Origin: Corynebacterium heidelbergense
Lineage (GTDB): Bacteria; Actinomycetota; Actinomycetes; Mycobacteriales; Mycobacteriaceae
Length of the DNA stretch: 64,000 nucleotides
Reading direction: 5' to 3'
NCBI RefSeq assembly: GCF_028609845.1
Contig: NZ_CP063191.1
Coordinates: 1,984,001-2,048,000, forward strand
Of the stretch, positions 52,811-62,005 are shown one piece after another. The notes beneath the pieces are model-generated. The model saw nothing but the letters and a program-made list of their open reading frames with translations, did no database searches and was not told where the DNA came from. How positions within the stretch are numbered: position 1 is the first letter of the stretch; every line of letters begins with the position of its first letter. Made by a program: the position numbers and the translations under genes.

Positions 52811-54202
52811 TTAGCTGGCCAGCTCGGCCGCGGCCTGTTGCTGCTGCGCCCCGACCTCGATGTGTGGGCGCCGTTGGGAATGGGGGTTTTCGGCGGTGGC
52901 GGATGCTGCGGGGGCTGCGGTGGGCACTACGGTCTTTTCTTCTGGACGCCGGGAGCCACCGCGCCGGCCACCAGCCTGCGCCGAGGCGAAGGCGGCCCGC
53001 CGGTTCACGGGCTTGGCGTTCGCCCCAAGGCCGGCGGCGTGCTGGTACACCGCGCGTTCGTAGTACCCCACCAACTGTTCGCATAGGTCCGGCCAGGTCT
53101 TGCCCTTGATGCCGGCGAGCGCGTTGGCCCGGTAGCTTTCGATGCCCTCCTCGATGATGCGCTCCACGGCGAGGGGCAGTTCTGCGGTGAACCCGCGCAC
53201 GCTAAGCAGGTGCCCATTGCTGCCGGGTTGGATGAGGTCGATCGGACCACCCGCCGCGGGGGCGATGGTCGGCAGCCCGGAGGCCTGAGCCTCCTGAATG
53301 GCCTGGCAGAAGGTCTCGAACTCCCCGGTGTGGACGAACACGTCCAGGCTGGCGTAGCCGCGGGCCAACTCCTCCCCGTGCAGCTCCCCGGTGAACACGG
53401 CGGTGGGCATGAGCTTCTGTAGCTGGCAGTGTTCGGGGCCACCGCCGATGATGACGATCTGCACGTTGTCCATCCCGTTGAGCGCTGCCATGCGTTCCAC
53501 GGACTTCTCCGCAGCCAACCGCCCGACGAACCCAACGATGACGCGCTTATGCTGCGCGACGGGGTTTTCCCCCAGCCCGGCGCGGACCCGCTGGCGTTCC
53601 CCGGCGAACAGCCACTGGCGGCGGAGGGCGAGGTCCCGTTTGGAGGGCTGGAATCGCGCTGCGTCTACCCCTCTACCCCAGTGGTAGATGTTGCGCACGT
53701 TGTGCTCCTCCAGCTCGTCGATCGTCACGGAGCTGGGGGCGAGCGTCAGGGTGCAACTGTTGTGTAGACCGCGTGTCCACTGCCAGGCCATCGTGGACAG
53801 AGCCTTGGCCTTGTAGTTGTTGGCAAACCCGGCCACGTCCGTCTGGTAGACCGCCACGCAGGGCAGGCCGAGGGCGCGGGCGGCGAGAGCTCCGGCACCG
53901 CCGAGCACGAAGGGGCTGGCGAGGTGCACCACGTCCGGGTTGAACTGCTTGAGCTCCATGAGCACACGCGGCAGGGGAACACCGATGGGCAACGAGTTAA
54001 TGCCGGGGATCTCCACCGTGGGCACGCGGGCGATGCGGTACCCGGCGTACTGGAAAATCTCTTCCTGGCGGTAGCGAGCGCCGGGGGCGATGACCAGGGC
54101 TTCGTGACCGTGGCGGCGGAGGTGTTCCAGGACCCGGAGAACGGAATTGACCACGCCGTTGACGTTGGGCAGAAAGCTCTCGGCAACAATAGCGACTCGC
54201 AT
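52811..54202 (-). CDS. mgtA: GT4 mannosyltransferase of the MgtA type
   Basis: GDP-mannose-dependent alpha-mannosyltransferase, 463 residues. GT-B fold features: MRVAIVAESFLPNVNGVVNS at the start, GFVGRLAAEKSVERM, IIGGGPEHCQLQ, VFVHTGEFETFCQAIQEAQASG (the E-x7-E signature). Corynebacterial MgtA at this position mannosylates a glucuronosyl diacylglycerol lipid toward lipomannan-like glycolipids. About 75 C-terminal residues form a low-complexity basic and then Gln/Ala-rich tail. Start ATG 54202 chosen from the family N-terminus. It sits within the men cluster but serves the envelope. Confidence 0.88.
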   Translation of the reverse strand: MRVAIVAESFLPNVNGVVNSVLRVLEHLRRHGHEALVIAPGARYRQEEIFQYAGYRIARVPTVEIPGINSLPIGVPLPRVLMELKQFNPDVVHLASPFVLGGAGALAARALGLPCVAVYQTDVAGFANNYKAKALSTMAWQWTRGLHNSCTLTLAPSSVTIDELEEHNVRNIYHWGRGVDAARFQPSKRDLALRRQWLFAGERQRVRAGLGENPVAQHKRVIVGFVGRLAAEKSVERMAALNGMDNVQIVIIGGGPEHCQLQKLMPTAVFTGELHGEELARGYASLDVFVHTGEFETFCQAIQEAQASGLPTIAPAAGGPIDLIQPGSNGHLLSVRGFTAELPLAVERIIEEGIESYRANALAGIKGKTWPDLCEQLVGYYERAVYQHAAGLGANAKPVNRRAAFASAQAGGRRGGSRRPEEKTVVPTAAPAASATAENPHSQRRPHIEVGAQQQQAAAELAS

Positions 54203-54300
54203 ACCGGACAGCCTCTCTGGTGGAAGCCACAACGCCGTGGATATGGCGTTACGGCCGTGCCAAAAGTTAACAAACGTTAGGTTAAGAAACACACCTGCCT

Positions 54301-54798
54301 TCACGTCCCCGCAGGTGGGCTCCCATGGTTTTCCACCCAGCGCTTCTTGCGCCACCGTAGTACGGCCGCTAGCACAGCCGCGATCACCAGTGCGAGCGCC
54401 AGCGAGGAGAGCGCCGGGCGAAAGGCCAGCAGCCAGCTACGCCCCTCCACCTTGACGTTCTTCGGATCGGAGGCCTGGTACTCCACGCGCACCCGCTGCC
54501 CGGTCTGCAGGCCCACGGGGTACTTCAGCCCCGTGTCCGGCTGGTAGTAATTACCGTTCGCGTCGCGGAAACGCACCGTCGTGCGGGTCCCGTCCGCACT
54601 CACGACCGTCGCCACCGCCCGGGCCCGATCCCGGGCGATGCGGGCATCGTCGATGCCGCTGGAGATCACCAAGCCGCTGCACACAAGGATGGCGAAGATC
54701 CCAAAGGCCACAATGGCCTGCGCCGCCCTCCGGAACCGCAGCGGGAGAACGTAGGTTTCGGATACCGGCCGGGCCACGCCGGGGTTGTTGGCGTCCAT
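54301..54798 (-). CDS. DUF3592-type membrane protein
   Basis: 165 residues with one helix near the N-terminus (AIVAFGIFAILVCSGLVI), an extracytoplasmic beta-rich domain of about 75 residues (RARAVATVVSADG, TVRFRDANGNYY, GQRVRVEYQASDPKNV) and a second helix near the C-terminus followed by a basic end. The Y-P-x-G / RVRVEYQASDP pattern resembles DUF3592 proteins. It overlaps the menD stop by one nt (TAATG), so it is co-translated with menD. Function unknown. Confidence 0.75.
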   Translation of the reverse strand: MDANNPGVARPVSETYVLPLRFRRAAQAIVAFGIFAILVCSGLVISSGIDDARIARDRARAVATVVSADGTRTTVRFRDANGNYYQPDTGLKYPVGLQTGQRVRVEYQASDPKNVKVEGRSWLLAFRPALSSLALALVIAAVLAAVLRWRKKRWVENHGSPPAGT

Positions 54799-56621
54799 TA
54801 GCTCTTCCCTCCCCGAGCCGCAATGGCCTGCTCCAGGGCTCGCCGACCGTGCCGATCCACACACGCCTCCACCAGAACCATCCCCGGGTGCCGCTGCTCG
54901 GGGTCGTACAGCTCCCCCTCATTGTGCCGGTGAAGCAGGTCCTCTAGCTCGGCCAGTGTCTCCGCCCGGTGGTAGGCCACCCCCGCCGCCGCGCAGGCGC
55001 CAGCGATCCGATAGCCCGTGGGCGTGCCGAACACCCGCTCGAAGGCCGCCGTCCCGTCGGCGAATGCCCGCAGGTCCTCGGCGCCCGGCTCCAATCCCTC
55101 GAAGATCGCGCCCCCATCATCGTTGATCACCACGAGGAGGAGATTCTCCGGCGCGGGTTCCAAGGGCCCGATGGACAGGCCGGTGGCGTCGTGAATGAAT
55201 GTCAGGTCCCCCATCACCGCCACCGTCCGCGGCGCCCGAACCGCATCGGGATGACCGGCTTCGTGGCACAGGGCCACCCCGATGGCCGTGGAGACGGTCC
55301 CATCGATTCCCGCCGCCCCCCGGCTGGAAAAGGTCTCCACCCCCGCGAAGGGCAACCCGGCGCGGGAGGCGTCCCGGATGGTGGAGGAAGCCCCGATGAC
55401 ACAGGCATCCCCATCCCGGAGGGAATCGGCGACGGCGGCCATGGCATGCACCCCAGTGAAATCGGGCCACTCCCCGCCCTCTGCCAGGGATTCCCGCACG
55501 GCCTCCACGCCAATGTCGCTGATCGCCCGGCAGGCACGGATCCACTGCTGCGGGCTTGTGCCCACCAGGCAAACGGAGCTACCGACTTCTCGAACGGTAT
55601 GGGCCACGTCGGGGATAGTTGTGGTGTCCGTCAGAACGACCACCCGAATACTGGGGTCCGCCAGCAGTGTGGAAACGCTGCGGTGCAACGTGGGCCGCCC
55701 CACCACGATGATCTGTTCCGGCCGAAGGTCCAGGTCTCCCCTATTGACCGTTTTGGTGAACAAGTGGGCCGCCCCGGAGTGCACGGGAAATTCGGGGCTG
55801 GGGCTCATGGGTTCTGCCAGCACCGGCAGCGGGGCCAGCGCCTCCAAGACTGCCCGGGCCCAGGGCCGCTGGCTCACCGCCCCGGCCACCACCAGCGTTG
55901 GGGCGGAGATGTCCACCTGGAGCTCGCCGTAGGGTTCCCGGGCGGGGGCTCGGTAGCTGCGCTGGGGTTGTGCGGCATTGCCCTGCTCGGCGACGCGGCG
56001 GGCGAGCATGCTCATTTCCGTTGTGCTGTGCGGGACCAGCCCGTCGTCGAGGGGGATGTCCAGGTGCGCGCCCCCGCCGCGGGCAGGGTCCGTTGCCGCC
56101 CCCAGCAGGCGGTCCACTACCGCTCGGGCGTGGCGCTGGGCGGCATCCAGGTTCTCCCCCCGGGCTGCGGTGGCGGCATCCAAGCCCTCCGCGGCCACGG
56201 CATGGGCGCCGAAGATGTCGCGCTGGTCGATGGTTTGGTTAGCACCGGACCCCAGGTAGGACCAGGGCCGGTTGGCGGAGAGCACGAGCAGCGGGATGTG
56301 GCTGAGGCTGGCCTCCACCATGGCGGGCAGGCACTGGGCCACGGCCGAGCCGGAGGTCATGACGATGGGAACCGGGCGGCGGGAGTACTGCGCGAGCCCC
56401 AGGGCCAGGAAGGATCCAGTCCGCTCGTCCGTGCGGACGTGCAGGCGCAGCCTGTAGGTGCGGGCGGCTTCGGTGAAGGCCAGGGCCAGCGGGGCGGAGC
56501 GGGATCCGGGGCAGACCACCGCTTCGCGCACGCCGCAGCGGATGAGCTCGTCGACGACGACGGCGGCCGTGTACATCGCCGGGCTCGGCGGGGTCTGGTC
56601 GGTCTCCTGCGGGGTATTCAC
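54798..56621 (-). CDS. menD: SEPHCHC synthase (2-succinyl-5-enolpyruvyl-6-hydroxy-3-cyclohexene-1-carboxylate synthase)
   Basis: Thiamine-diphosphate enzyme joining 2-oxoglutarate and isochorismate, 607 residues. N-terminal VVVDELIRCGVREAVVCPGS with the catalytic Glu region, TSGSAVAQCLPAMVEA, PWSYLGSGANQTIDQ, and the ThDP/Mg site MGDLTFIHDATGL...VINDDGGAIFEGLE. GTG start. Transcribed after menC with a 34-bp gap. Confidence 0.95.
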   Translation of the reverse strand: MNTPQETDQTPPSPAMYTAAVVVDELIRCGVREAVVCPGSRSAPLALAFTEAARTYRLRLHVRTDERTGSFLALGLAQYSRRPVPIVMTSGSAVAQCLPAMVEASLSHIPLLVLSANRPWSYLGSGANQTIDQRDIFGAHAVAAEGLDAATAARGENLDAAQRHARAVVDRLLGAATDPARGGGAHLDIPLDDGLVPHSTTEMSMLARRVAEQGNAAQPQRSYRAPAREPYGELQVDISAPTLVVAGAVSQRPWARAVLEALAPLPVLAEPMSPSPEFPVHSGAAHLFTKTVNRGDLDLRPEQIIVVGRPTLHRSVSTLLADPSIRVVVLTDTTTIPDVAHTVREVGSSVCLVGTSPQQWIRACRAISDIGVEAVRESLAEGGEWPDFTGVHAMAAVADSLRDGDACVIGASSTIRDASRAGLPFAGVETFSSRGAAGIDGTVSTAIGVALCHEAGHPDAVRAPRTVAVMGDLTFIHDATGLSIGPLEPAPENLLLVVINDDGGAIFEGLEPGAEDLRAFADGTAAFERVFGTPTGYRIAGACAAAGVAYHRAETLAELEDLLHRHNEGELYDPEQRHPGMVLVEACVDRHGRRALEQAIAARGGKS

Positions 56622-56655
56622 ACTGCTTAAACCTAGCGGTGCCGGTCGGCGGGGG

Positions 56656-57747
56656 TCATTCGGTGTCGATGCGAACGTGTTCGGCGGCGGCGCGCACCCG
56701 GTTCAGCCACCAGGTCAGGCGGTTCGGGGAGGCCTCATATTTATTGATGACGCCCATATCCACAGCGCCGCTTTCCAGGGGCAGCGAACCGTCGCAGATC
56801 GGGCGGGCTGCAACGTCGCGGCAGAAGAGAGACCCGGTGGCCAGACCCGCCGCCGCGGAACCGATTGCGGCGGCGGCGCGCAGCCCTGCGGTCATGCCCA
56901 CGGCGGTTTCCAAGGCGGAGCTGACGGTGAGGTCCACGCCGTACTCCGCGATGCCCTGCGCGATACGGCAGACCTGGTCCACCCCGCCCAGCGGGGCCAC
57001 CTTCACAACAGCCACGTCGCACGCCCCTGCCCGGACCACGGCATAGGGGTCCGCGGCTTTGCGGATCAGCTCGTCGGCAGCGATGCGCACCGGAACCTGC
57101 CGCCGGGCCAGGCGGGCGCGAAGCTCCGCGAGTTCCGCCGTGGTGCCGCAGGGCTGCTCTGCGTAGTCCAGGGGCCCCTGTTCGGCCAGGGCACTCAGCG
57201 CGGTGCAGGCCTGGTCCACGCTCCACCCGGCGTTCGCGTCCACGCGGATGCGGGGGTTACTCACGCCGCGCTCCGCGTAGTGCTGCCGGACGGCAGCGAC
57301 GCGCCGCAGGTCAGCGCCCAATTGTTCCGGGAAGGGCTGGCCCCCGCCGCGCTCGGCCACTTTGATTTTTACGGTTGTGCACCCCGGGTAGCGCGCCATC
57401 AGCGTGTCGATGGCCTGCGGGTCCGCCGAGACATCCACTGCCGGGATGGTGGCGTTCACTTCCACCCTGTGGCCGGGGGAAACGTGCGGCAATGGGGGGA
57501 AGGGGCCGCGGAGGTCGGGGTTGGCGTCCTGAATAAGAGTGAGGGTGGACCGCAGCCACCGGGCCGATTCCTGCGGGTCATATTCCAGGAATGGGGAGAA
57601 TTCCACCCAACCGCCGGGGGTTTTGCTGAGCAGGACCTCGCGGTGGCTCAGTCCCCGGAAGGGCACCCGCAGCGGGAGGCGAACCACCCGGGCTGTGGCG
57701 GTGAGGGCTTCCAGGAGCTCGGCGAGGGGAGCTGGGGCGTGGATCAC
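56656..57747 (-). CDS. menC: o-Succinylbenzoate synthase
   Basis: Enolase-superfamily dehydratase forming o-succinylbenzoate. About 363 residues from the GTG at 57747; longer forms would run into menB. Catalytic features: KIKVAERGG (KxK base), RVDANAGWS (metal Asp), YAEQPCG (metal Glu), RIAADELIRK (metal Asp/Glu region) and VVKVAPLGG (second Lys). The start is uncertain because no good ribosome site is seen. Divergent from menB across about 50 bp. Confidence 0.9.
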   Translation of the reverse strand: MIHAPAPLAELLEALTATARVVRLPLRVPFRGLSHREVLLSKTPGGWVEFSPFLEYDPQESARWLRSTLTLIQDANPDLRGPFPPLPHVSPGHRVEVNATIPAVDVSADPQAIDTLMARYPGCTTVKIKVAERGGGQPFPEQLGADLRRVAAVRQHYAERGVSNPRIRVDANAGWSVDQACTALSALAEQGPLDYAEQPCGTTAELAELRARLARRQVPVRIAADELIRKAADPYAVVRAGACDVAVVKVAPLGGVDQVCRIAQGIAEYGVDLTVSSALETAVGMTAGLRAAAAIGSAAAGLATGSLFCRDVAARPICDGSLPLESGAVDMGVINKYEASPNRLTWWLNRVRAAAEHVRIDTE

Positions 57748-57797
57748 AACCGTCAACGCTACCGGCGCCCACCGGGCTGGCCCTAGACTGGCTGGCC

Positions 57798-58715
57798 ATG
57801 AACGCATCTGAGCTGAACCCCTTCGAACCGGACCAGTGGCGCGAGGTTCCCGGTTTCCACTTCACGGACATCACCTACCACCGGCACCGTGGGGAGGGCC
57901 GGGAGGACGGGATTGTGCGCATCGCCTTCGACCGCCCAGAGGTGCGCAACGCCTTTCGGCCCCACACGGTGGACGAGCTCTACCGCGCCGTGGATCACGC
58001 GCGGCGTAGCCCGGATGTGGGAACGGTGCTGCTCACGGGCAATGGGCCCAGTCCCAAGGACGGCGGGTGGGCGTTCTGCTCCGGGGGGGATCAGCGCATT
58101 CGCGGTCGGTCCGGGTACGAGTACGCCGAGGGGAATGCGGTGGACGTTCCCGCCGCCGAGGGCGGACGGCTGCACATCCTGGAGGTGCAGCGGCTCATCC
58201 GGACCATGCCGAAGGTCGTCATTGCCGTGGTCAACGGATGGGCGGCGGGTGGGGGGCACTCCCTGCACGTGGTGTGCGACCTGACCATTGCATCCCGGCA
58301 GCACGGCAAGTTCAAGCAAACGGACGCGGACGTGGGCTCCTTCGACGCGGGTTATGGGTCCGCTTACCTGGCCAAACAGGTGGGGCAGAAGTTCGCCCGG
58401 GAGATTTTCTTCCTGGGCCGCAGCTACGACGCGGAAACGATGCAGCGGATGGGGGCTGTCAACTGTGTTGCGGATCACCCCGAGCTGGAGCGCACGGCGG
58501 TGCAGTGGGCCCGGGAGATCAACGGCAAGTCGCCGACGGCACAACGCATGCTGAAGTTCGCGTTCAACCTCACCGACGATGGCCTCATGGGGCAGCAGGT
58601 CTTCGCGGGCGAGGCCACCCGCTTGGCCTACATGACGGACGAGGCCGTAGAGGGGCGGGATGCCTTCCTGCAGAAACGGCCCCCCAACTGGTCAGAGTTC
58701 CCGTACTACTACTAG
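57798..58715 (+). CDS. menB: 1,4-Dihydroxy-2-naphthoyl-CoA synthase
   Basis: Crotonase-family enzyme cyclising o-succinylbenzoyl-CoA, 305 residues. NAFRPHTVDELYRA, GWAFCSGGDQRIRG with the active-site Gly/Asp segment, AVVNGWAAGGGHSLHVVCDL (oxyanion hole), QTDADVGSFDAGYGSAYLA and the C-terminal RPPNWSEFPYYY, typical of MenB. A rightward gene facing away from menC. Confidence 0.97.
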   Translation: MNASELNPFEPDQWREVPGFHFTDITYHRHRGEGREDGIVRIAFDRPEVRNAFRPHTVDELYRAVDHARRSPDVGTVLLTGNGPSPKDGGWAFCSGGDQRIRGRSGYEYAEGNAVDVPAAEGGRLHILEVQRLIRTMPKVVIAVVNGWAAGGGHSLHVVCDLTIASRQHGKFKQTDADVGSFDAGYGSAYLAKQVGQKFAREIFFLGRSYDAETMQRMGAVNCVADHPELERTAVQWAREINGKSPTAQRMLKFAFNLTDDGLMGQQVFAGEATRLAYMTDEAVEGRDAFLQKRPPNWSEFPYYY

Positions 58716-58822
58716 TGGGTCTGGGGGCTGGGCACTGGGGGCCGGGGGTTGCGGCCCATGTGTAGGTTTCCCCTCATAGTACATATTGGTTGGTTCTATC
58801 AGATCGTCGTAAATATAAATGC

Positions 58823-58852
58823 TTGACTTTCTCCACTATTTTTCCGTACACT
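58823..58852 (+). promoter_or_regulatory. Promoter upstream of the 120-residue gene and menE
   Basis: TTGACT (58823-58828), 18-bp spacer, TACACT (58847-58852), inside a markedly AT-rich island (about 58770-58860). It would start transcription about 105 nt before the gene at 58964. Confidence 0.6.
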
Positions 58853-58963
58853 CGTTTACATCGTTAGGGAGGGCCTTCTTCTAGAGCACGCCAACTCGCG
58901 CAACACCACCAGCAGCGGCCTTCCCCCACAACAGCACCAACGCCCCAAGGAAGCGCCAGCATC

Positions 58964-59326
58964 ATGAGCAACCTCATTTCCTCCCTGGTCCGCAAGATCA
59001 GCAGCACCATGCCCACCCTTGGTACCACCCACCGCGCGCCCGCCCCCGGCACCTCCGCGACCAACAAGGACGCGGGCCTGACCCCCACCCAGATCACCGC
59101 CTACCTGGACAGCCAGCAGGATCTGGCCACCCCTGGCCTCAACGCCCTGGACCGCCGCAGCCCCTCCTACCTGGACATCATCTCCTACCTCGTAGACATG
59201 GGGCGCACCCCGGCCCGCTCGCTGGACATTCAGGAGGCCTTCGTGGCCATCCACGACCGCCTCCCCGGCCCCGGGGAACTGGGCCTCATCACCCGCCGGG
59301 TCAGCGATTTTGGATTGCTCGCCTAA
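58964..59326 (+). CDS. Small hypothetical protein between menB and menE
   Basis: Not recognised. 120 residues, soluble, with a Ser/Thr/Pro/Ala-rich N-terminal 45 residues and a more ordered second part (TPTQITAYLDSQQ, SPSYLDIISYLVDMG, IQEAFVAIHDRLPGPGELGL). No signal peptide or membrane segment. It has its own promoter and is followed 17 nt later by menE, which is probably translated from the same message. A role in menaquinone synthesis is only suggested by that position. Confidence 0.7.
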   Translation: MSNLISSLVRKISSTMPTLGTTHRAPAPGTSATNKDAGLTPTQITAYLDSQQDLATPGLNALDRRSPSYLDIISYLVDMGRTPARSLDIQEAFVAIHDRLPGPGELGLITRRVSDFGLLA

Positions 59327-59343
59327 CCCGTACCCTAGGCCCG

Positions 59344-60576
59344 GTGAGCAGTACCCCAGCAACCGATCCCGGCCCCGCTATCCCCCTGGCCGCCCATCAC
59401 CTGGATCCCGCAGATACCCCCCACATCCAGCGCCTCCTTGAATCACTTTTTGCAGGTCGGGCCTCTTTTGTCCCCCTGGCTCCCGGATCCTCCCCCCACC
59501 CCTCCCTGCGGGTCGGCGAACCGGTAACCCCCGGCACCCTCGTGGCCTGCACCTCCGGTTCCACGGGCACCCCCAAGGGCGCCCTCCTCACCGCGGCAAA
59601 CCTCCGCGCCTCCGCCGCCGCCACCGAAGCCTTTATGGCCCGGGCCTTCGCCGCCCACCCCGGCGCGTGGTTGTTGACCGTGCCCGCACACCACATCGCC
59701 GGCCTCCAGGTGTGCCTGCGCAGCCTCCACGCCGGATACTCCCCGGTCGCGGCGCGGCACCTTGGCACCGGGGAATCTTTCAGCGCGCCCGGTTTTGCCG
59801 CGGACACCCGCCGACTTATGCAGACCTTCCCCGGCGTGGACCTCTACACCTCCATCGTGCCCACGCAGTTGAACCGCCTGGCCGCCAGCCCGGGGGGCAT
59901 TGCCGCGCTTGCGCAATACGCCGGTGTGCTGGTGGGGGGCGCGGCTGCGGAGCCTGGCGTCGTTGAAAAACTGCGCAACGAAGGGGCCCACCTGGCCCTG
60001 ACCTACGGCTCCAGCGAGACAGCCGGCGGGGTGATCTACAACGGCCACCCCCTCCCCGGCGTGACAGCCGACATCGATACCCCAGACAACCAGGGCACCG
60101 GCCGCATCATCTTGTCCGGGCCGATGGTCTCCGCTGGCTATCGCAACGGACCGCAGGCGGCCTTCCCCCAGCCCGGCGTTTTCCGAACCAGCGATCTGGG
60201 GCGCCTCGACACACAGGGGAGCCTGCACGTGCTCGGGCGCATGGATGCCGTGATCAACACCGGCGGGATGAAGGTGCTGCCGGAGGATGTGGAACGCGCA
60301 CTCACTGCGCTGCCGGGGATTGCGGAGGCCTGCGCGGTGGGCATCCCGGATCCCGAATTCGGCCAGGCCGTTGCGGCGGGCGTTGTTCTGCAGCCGGACG
60401 CCACCTACCCCAGCGCCAGTCTTACCGCCGCAGTCCGGCAAGCCCTCGCCGCCGCAGGGGTGCCAGCCTATGTTCGGCCCCGCTGCCTCCGAAGTCTCCC
60501 CCGCCTCCCCGTCACCGGCCCGGGCAAAGTCGACCGGCAGGCGGTGGGCCGTCTACTACGGGACGCGCAACGGTAA
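59344..60576 (+). CDS. menE: o-Succinylbenzoate-CoA ligase
   Basis: AMP-forming ligase activating o-succinylbenzoate, 410 residues. AMP motif CTSGSTGTPKGALLT near residue 72, VPAHHIAGLQV, the adenine site TYGSSETAGGVIYNG, FRTSDLGRLD and the C-terminal hinge/lysine regions (GRMDAVINTGGMKVLPEDVE, PRLPVTGPGKVDRQAV). GTG start. menA follows 74 bp later. Confidence 0.94.
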   Translation: MSSTPATDPGPAIPLAAHHLDPADTPHIQRLLESLFAGRASFVPLAPGSSPHPSLRVGEPVTPGTLVACTSGSTGTPKGALLTAANLRASAAATEAFMARAFAAHPGAWLLTVPAHHIAGLQVCLRSLHAGYSPVAARHLGTGESFSAPGFAADTRRLMQTFPGVDLYTSIVPTQLNRLAASPGGIAALAQYAGVLVGGAAAEPGVVEKLRNEGAHLALTYGSSETAGGVIYNGHPLPGVTADIDTPDNQGTGRIILSGPMVSAGYRNGPQAAFPQPGVFRTSDLGRLDTQGSLHVLGRMDAVINTGGMKVLPEDVERALTALPGIAEACAVGIPDPEFGQAVAAGVVLQPDATYPSASLTAAVRQALAAAGVPAYVRPRCLRSLPRLPVTGPGKVDRQAVGRLLRDAQR

Positions 60577-60650
60577 GCCCCTGAGGCGCGGGCCGATAAG
60601 GTGAAGGCACTCAACCGATGTGCCGGCCCGGAAAGGACGCTCCCCCACCC

Positions 60651-61553
60651 GTGAACACCACCCACACCTCAACGACAACCCCCGCGCAGTGGCTGGAAGG
60701 TTCCCGCCCCCACACGTGGGCCAATGCCGTGGCCCCGGTCCTCGCGGGAACCGCCGCCGCTATTTTCACCGGGCACGGCGATGCGGTGCGGGCAGTGCTC
60801 GCGGCCACCGTGGCGCTCGCCTTCATCATCGGGGTGAATTACGCCAACGACTATTCAGACGGCATCCGCGGCACCGATGACGATCGTTCCGGCCCGCTTC
60901 GGCTGACTGGCTCTGGCTTGGTGCCCCCCGCCGCTGTTAAGCGGGCCGCTTTCCTCAGCTTCGGCGTGGGGGCTGTGGCCGGCGCCGCGCTGAGCCTGCT
61001 GAGCGCTTGGTGGCTCATCCCCGTCGGCGCAGCCTGCATTGCCGCTGCCTGGTTCTACACCGGGGGCAAGAACCCCTATGGCTACCGGGGCCTGGGGGAA
61101 GTGGCGGTGTTCGTCTTCTTCGGCCTCGTGGCCGTGCTGGGCACCGAGTTCACCCAAAGCGGGGCGGTCAGCGGCCGCGGGGTACTGTTCGCCATCGCGG
61201 TGGGGGCCATGTCCAGCAGCGTGAACCTGGTGAACAACCTGAGGGATATCCCAACGGACTCCGCCGCCGGGAAGATCACCCTCGCGGTTCGCTTGGGGGA
61301 CGCCCGCACCCGCACTCTGTGGGTGGTCCTCAACGCTGCGGCCATGGTAGCCACCGCGTTTGCCGCGCTGAGCGCCCCCGCTGTGCTGCTGGCGCTGGTG
61401 GCAGCTCCGATACTCTACTGTGCGTCCCGCCCGGTGCGCAGCGGGGCAACCGGTAAGCACCTCGTCCCCGTGCTGGGGCTGACCGGGCGGGGGATGCTGC
61501 TGTGGTCCGTCCTCGCCTTCCTCGCCGCGCTCATCACCACGATGGCCCGCTAG
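60651..61553 (+). CDS. menA: 1,4-Dihydroxy-2-naphthoate polyprenyltransferase
   Basis: UbiA-family membrane enzyme joining dihydroxynaphthoate and the polyprenyl diphosphate. 300 residues, about eight or nine membrane helices. First Asp motif NYANDYSDGIRGTDDD, second NNLRDIPTDSAAGKITLAVR. I prefer GTG 60651, giving MNTTHTSTTTPAQWLEGSRP (with GAAAGGA upstream), over ATG 60618. Its stop overlaps the convergent DUF4229 gene by four nt. Confidence 0.94.
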   Translation: MNTTHTSTTTPAQWLEGSRPHTWANAVAPVLAGTAAAIFTGHGDAVRAVLAATVALAFIIGVNYANDYSDGIRGTDDDRSGPLRLTGSGLVPPAAVKRAAFLSFGVGAVAGAALSLLSAWWLIPVGAACIAAAWFYTGGKNPYGYRGLGEVAVFVFFGLVAVLGTEFTQSGAVSGRGVLFAIAVGAMSSSVNLVNNLRDIPTDSAAGKITLAVRLGDARTRTLWVVLNAAAMVATAFAALSAPAVLLALVAAPILYCASRPVRSGATGKHLVPVLGLTGRGMLLWSVLAFLAALITTMAR

Positions 61554-61903
61554 GTATCCAGGCGCTCCTGCAACTGCTGGCGGATCGTTTCCTTGTGCGC
61601 GCGGCGATTGGCGTCCCACTGCGCCATCTGCTCGGTGACCCGCAGCCGCAGCTTGCGGAACAACAACATAGACAACGGCAACGCCAGGATCAGGGCCAAC
61701 ATGGCGCTGATCAGCAACGGGAAGTAGTTGGCCATCCCCGCCAGGATGACGATCGAATGGATGACGACCGTCAACGCGATGAACAGCAGCAGGCGCAGCA
61801 GCCCGTAGAGGGCGATGTCGCGCCACGCCTTGCCCGAAAGCTTCGGGGTGTTCGGCAGGGACGCGGGTTCTGCGGCCAGGGGAGTGTCGGATTTCTCGGT
61901 CAC
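61550..61903 (-). CDS. DUF4229-type small membrane protein
   Basis: 117 residues with two membrane helices (LLRLLLFIALTVVIHSIVIL and YFPLLISAMLALILALPLSM), then a basic amphipathic C-terminus (RKLRLRVTEQMAQWDANRRA). This resembles the DUF4229 proteins found beside menA in actinobacteria. GTG start at 61903. Function unknown; a link to menaquinone enzymes is suggested by conserved neighbourhood only. Confidence 0.75.
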   Translation of the reverse strand: MTEKSDTPLAAEPASLPNTPKLSGKAWRDIALYGLLRLLLFIALTVVIHSIVILAGMANYFPLLISAMLALILALPLSMLLFRKLRLRVTEQMAQWDANRRAHKETIRQQLQERLDT

Positions 61904-62005
61904 AACACCCACCCTACTTTCGCGCCCCAGCCGGACAATGATCAGTCGGCCCCATGTGCGACAATGAGGCCACATCGACACCCGCCGGCGCAGGGAGGAA
62001 CACTC

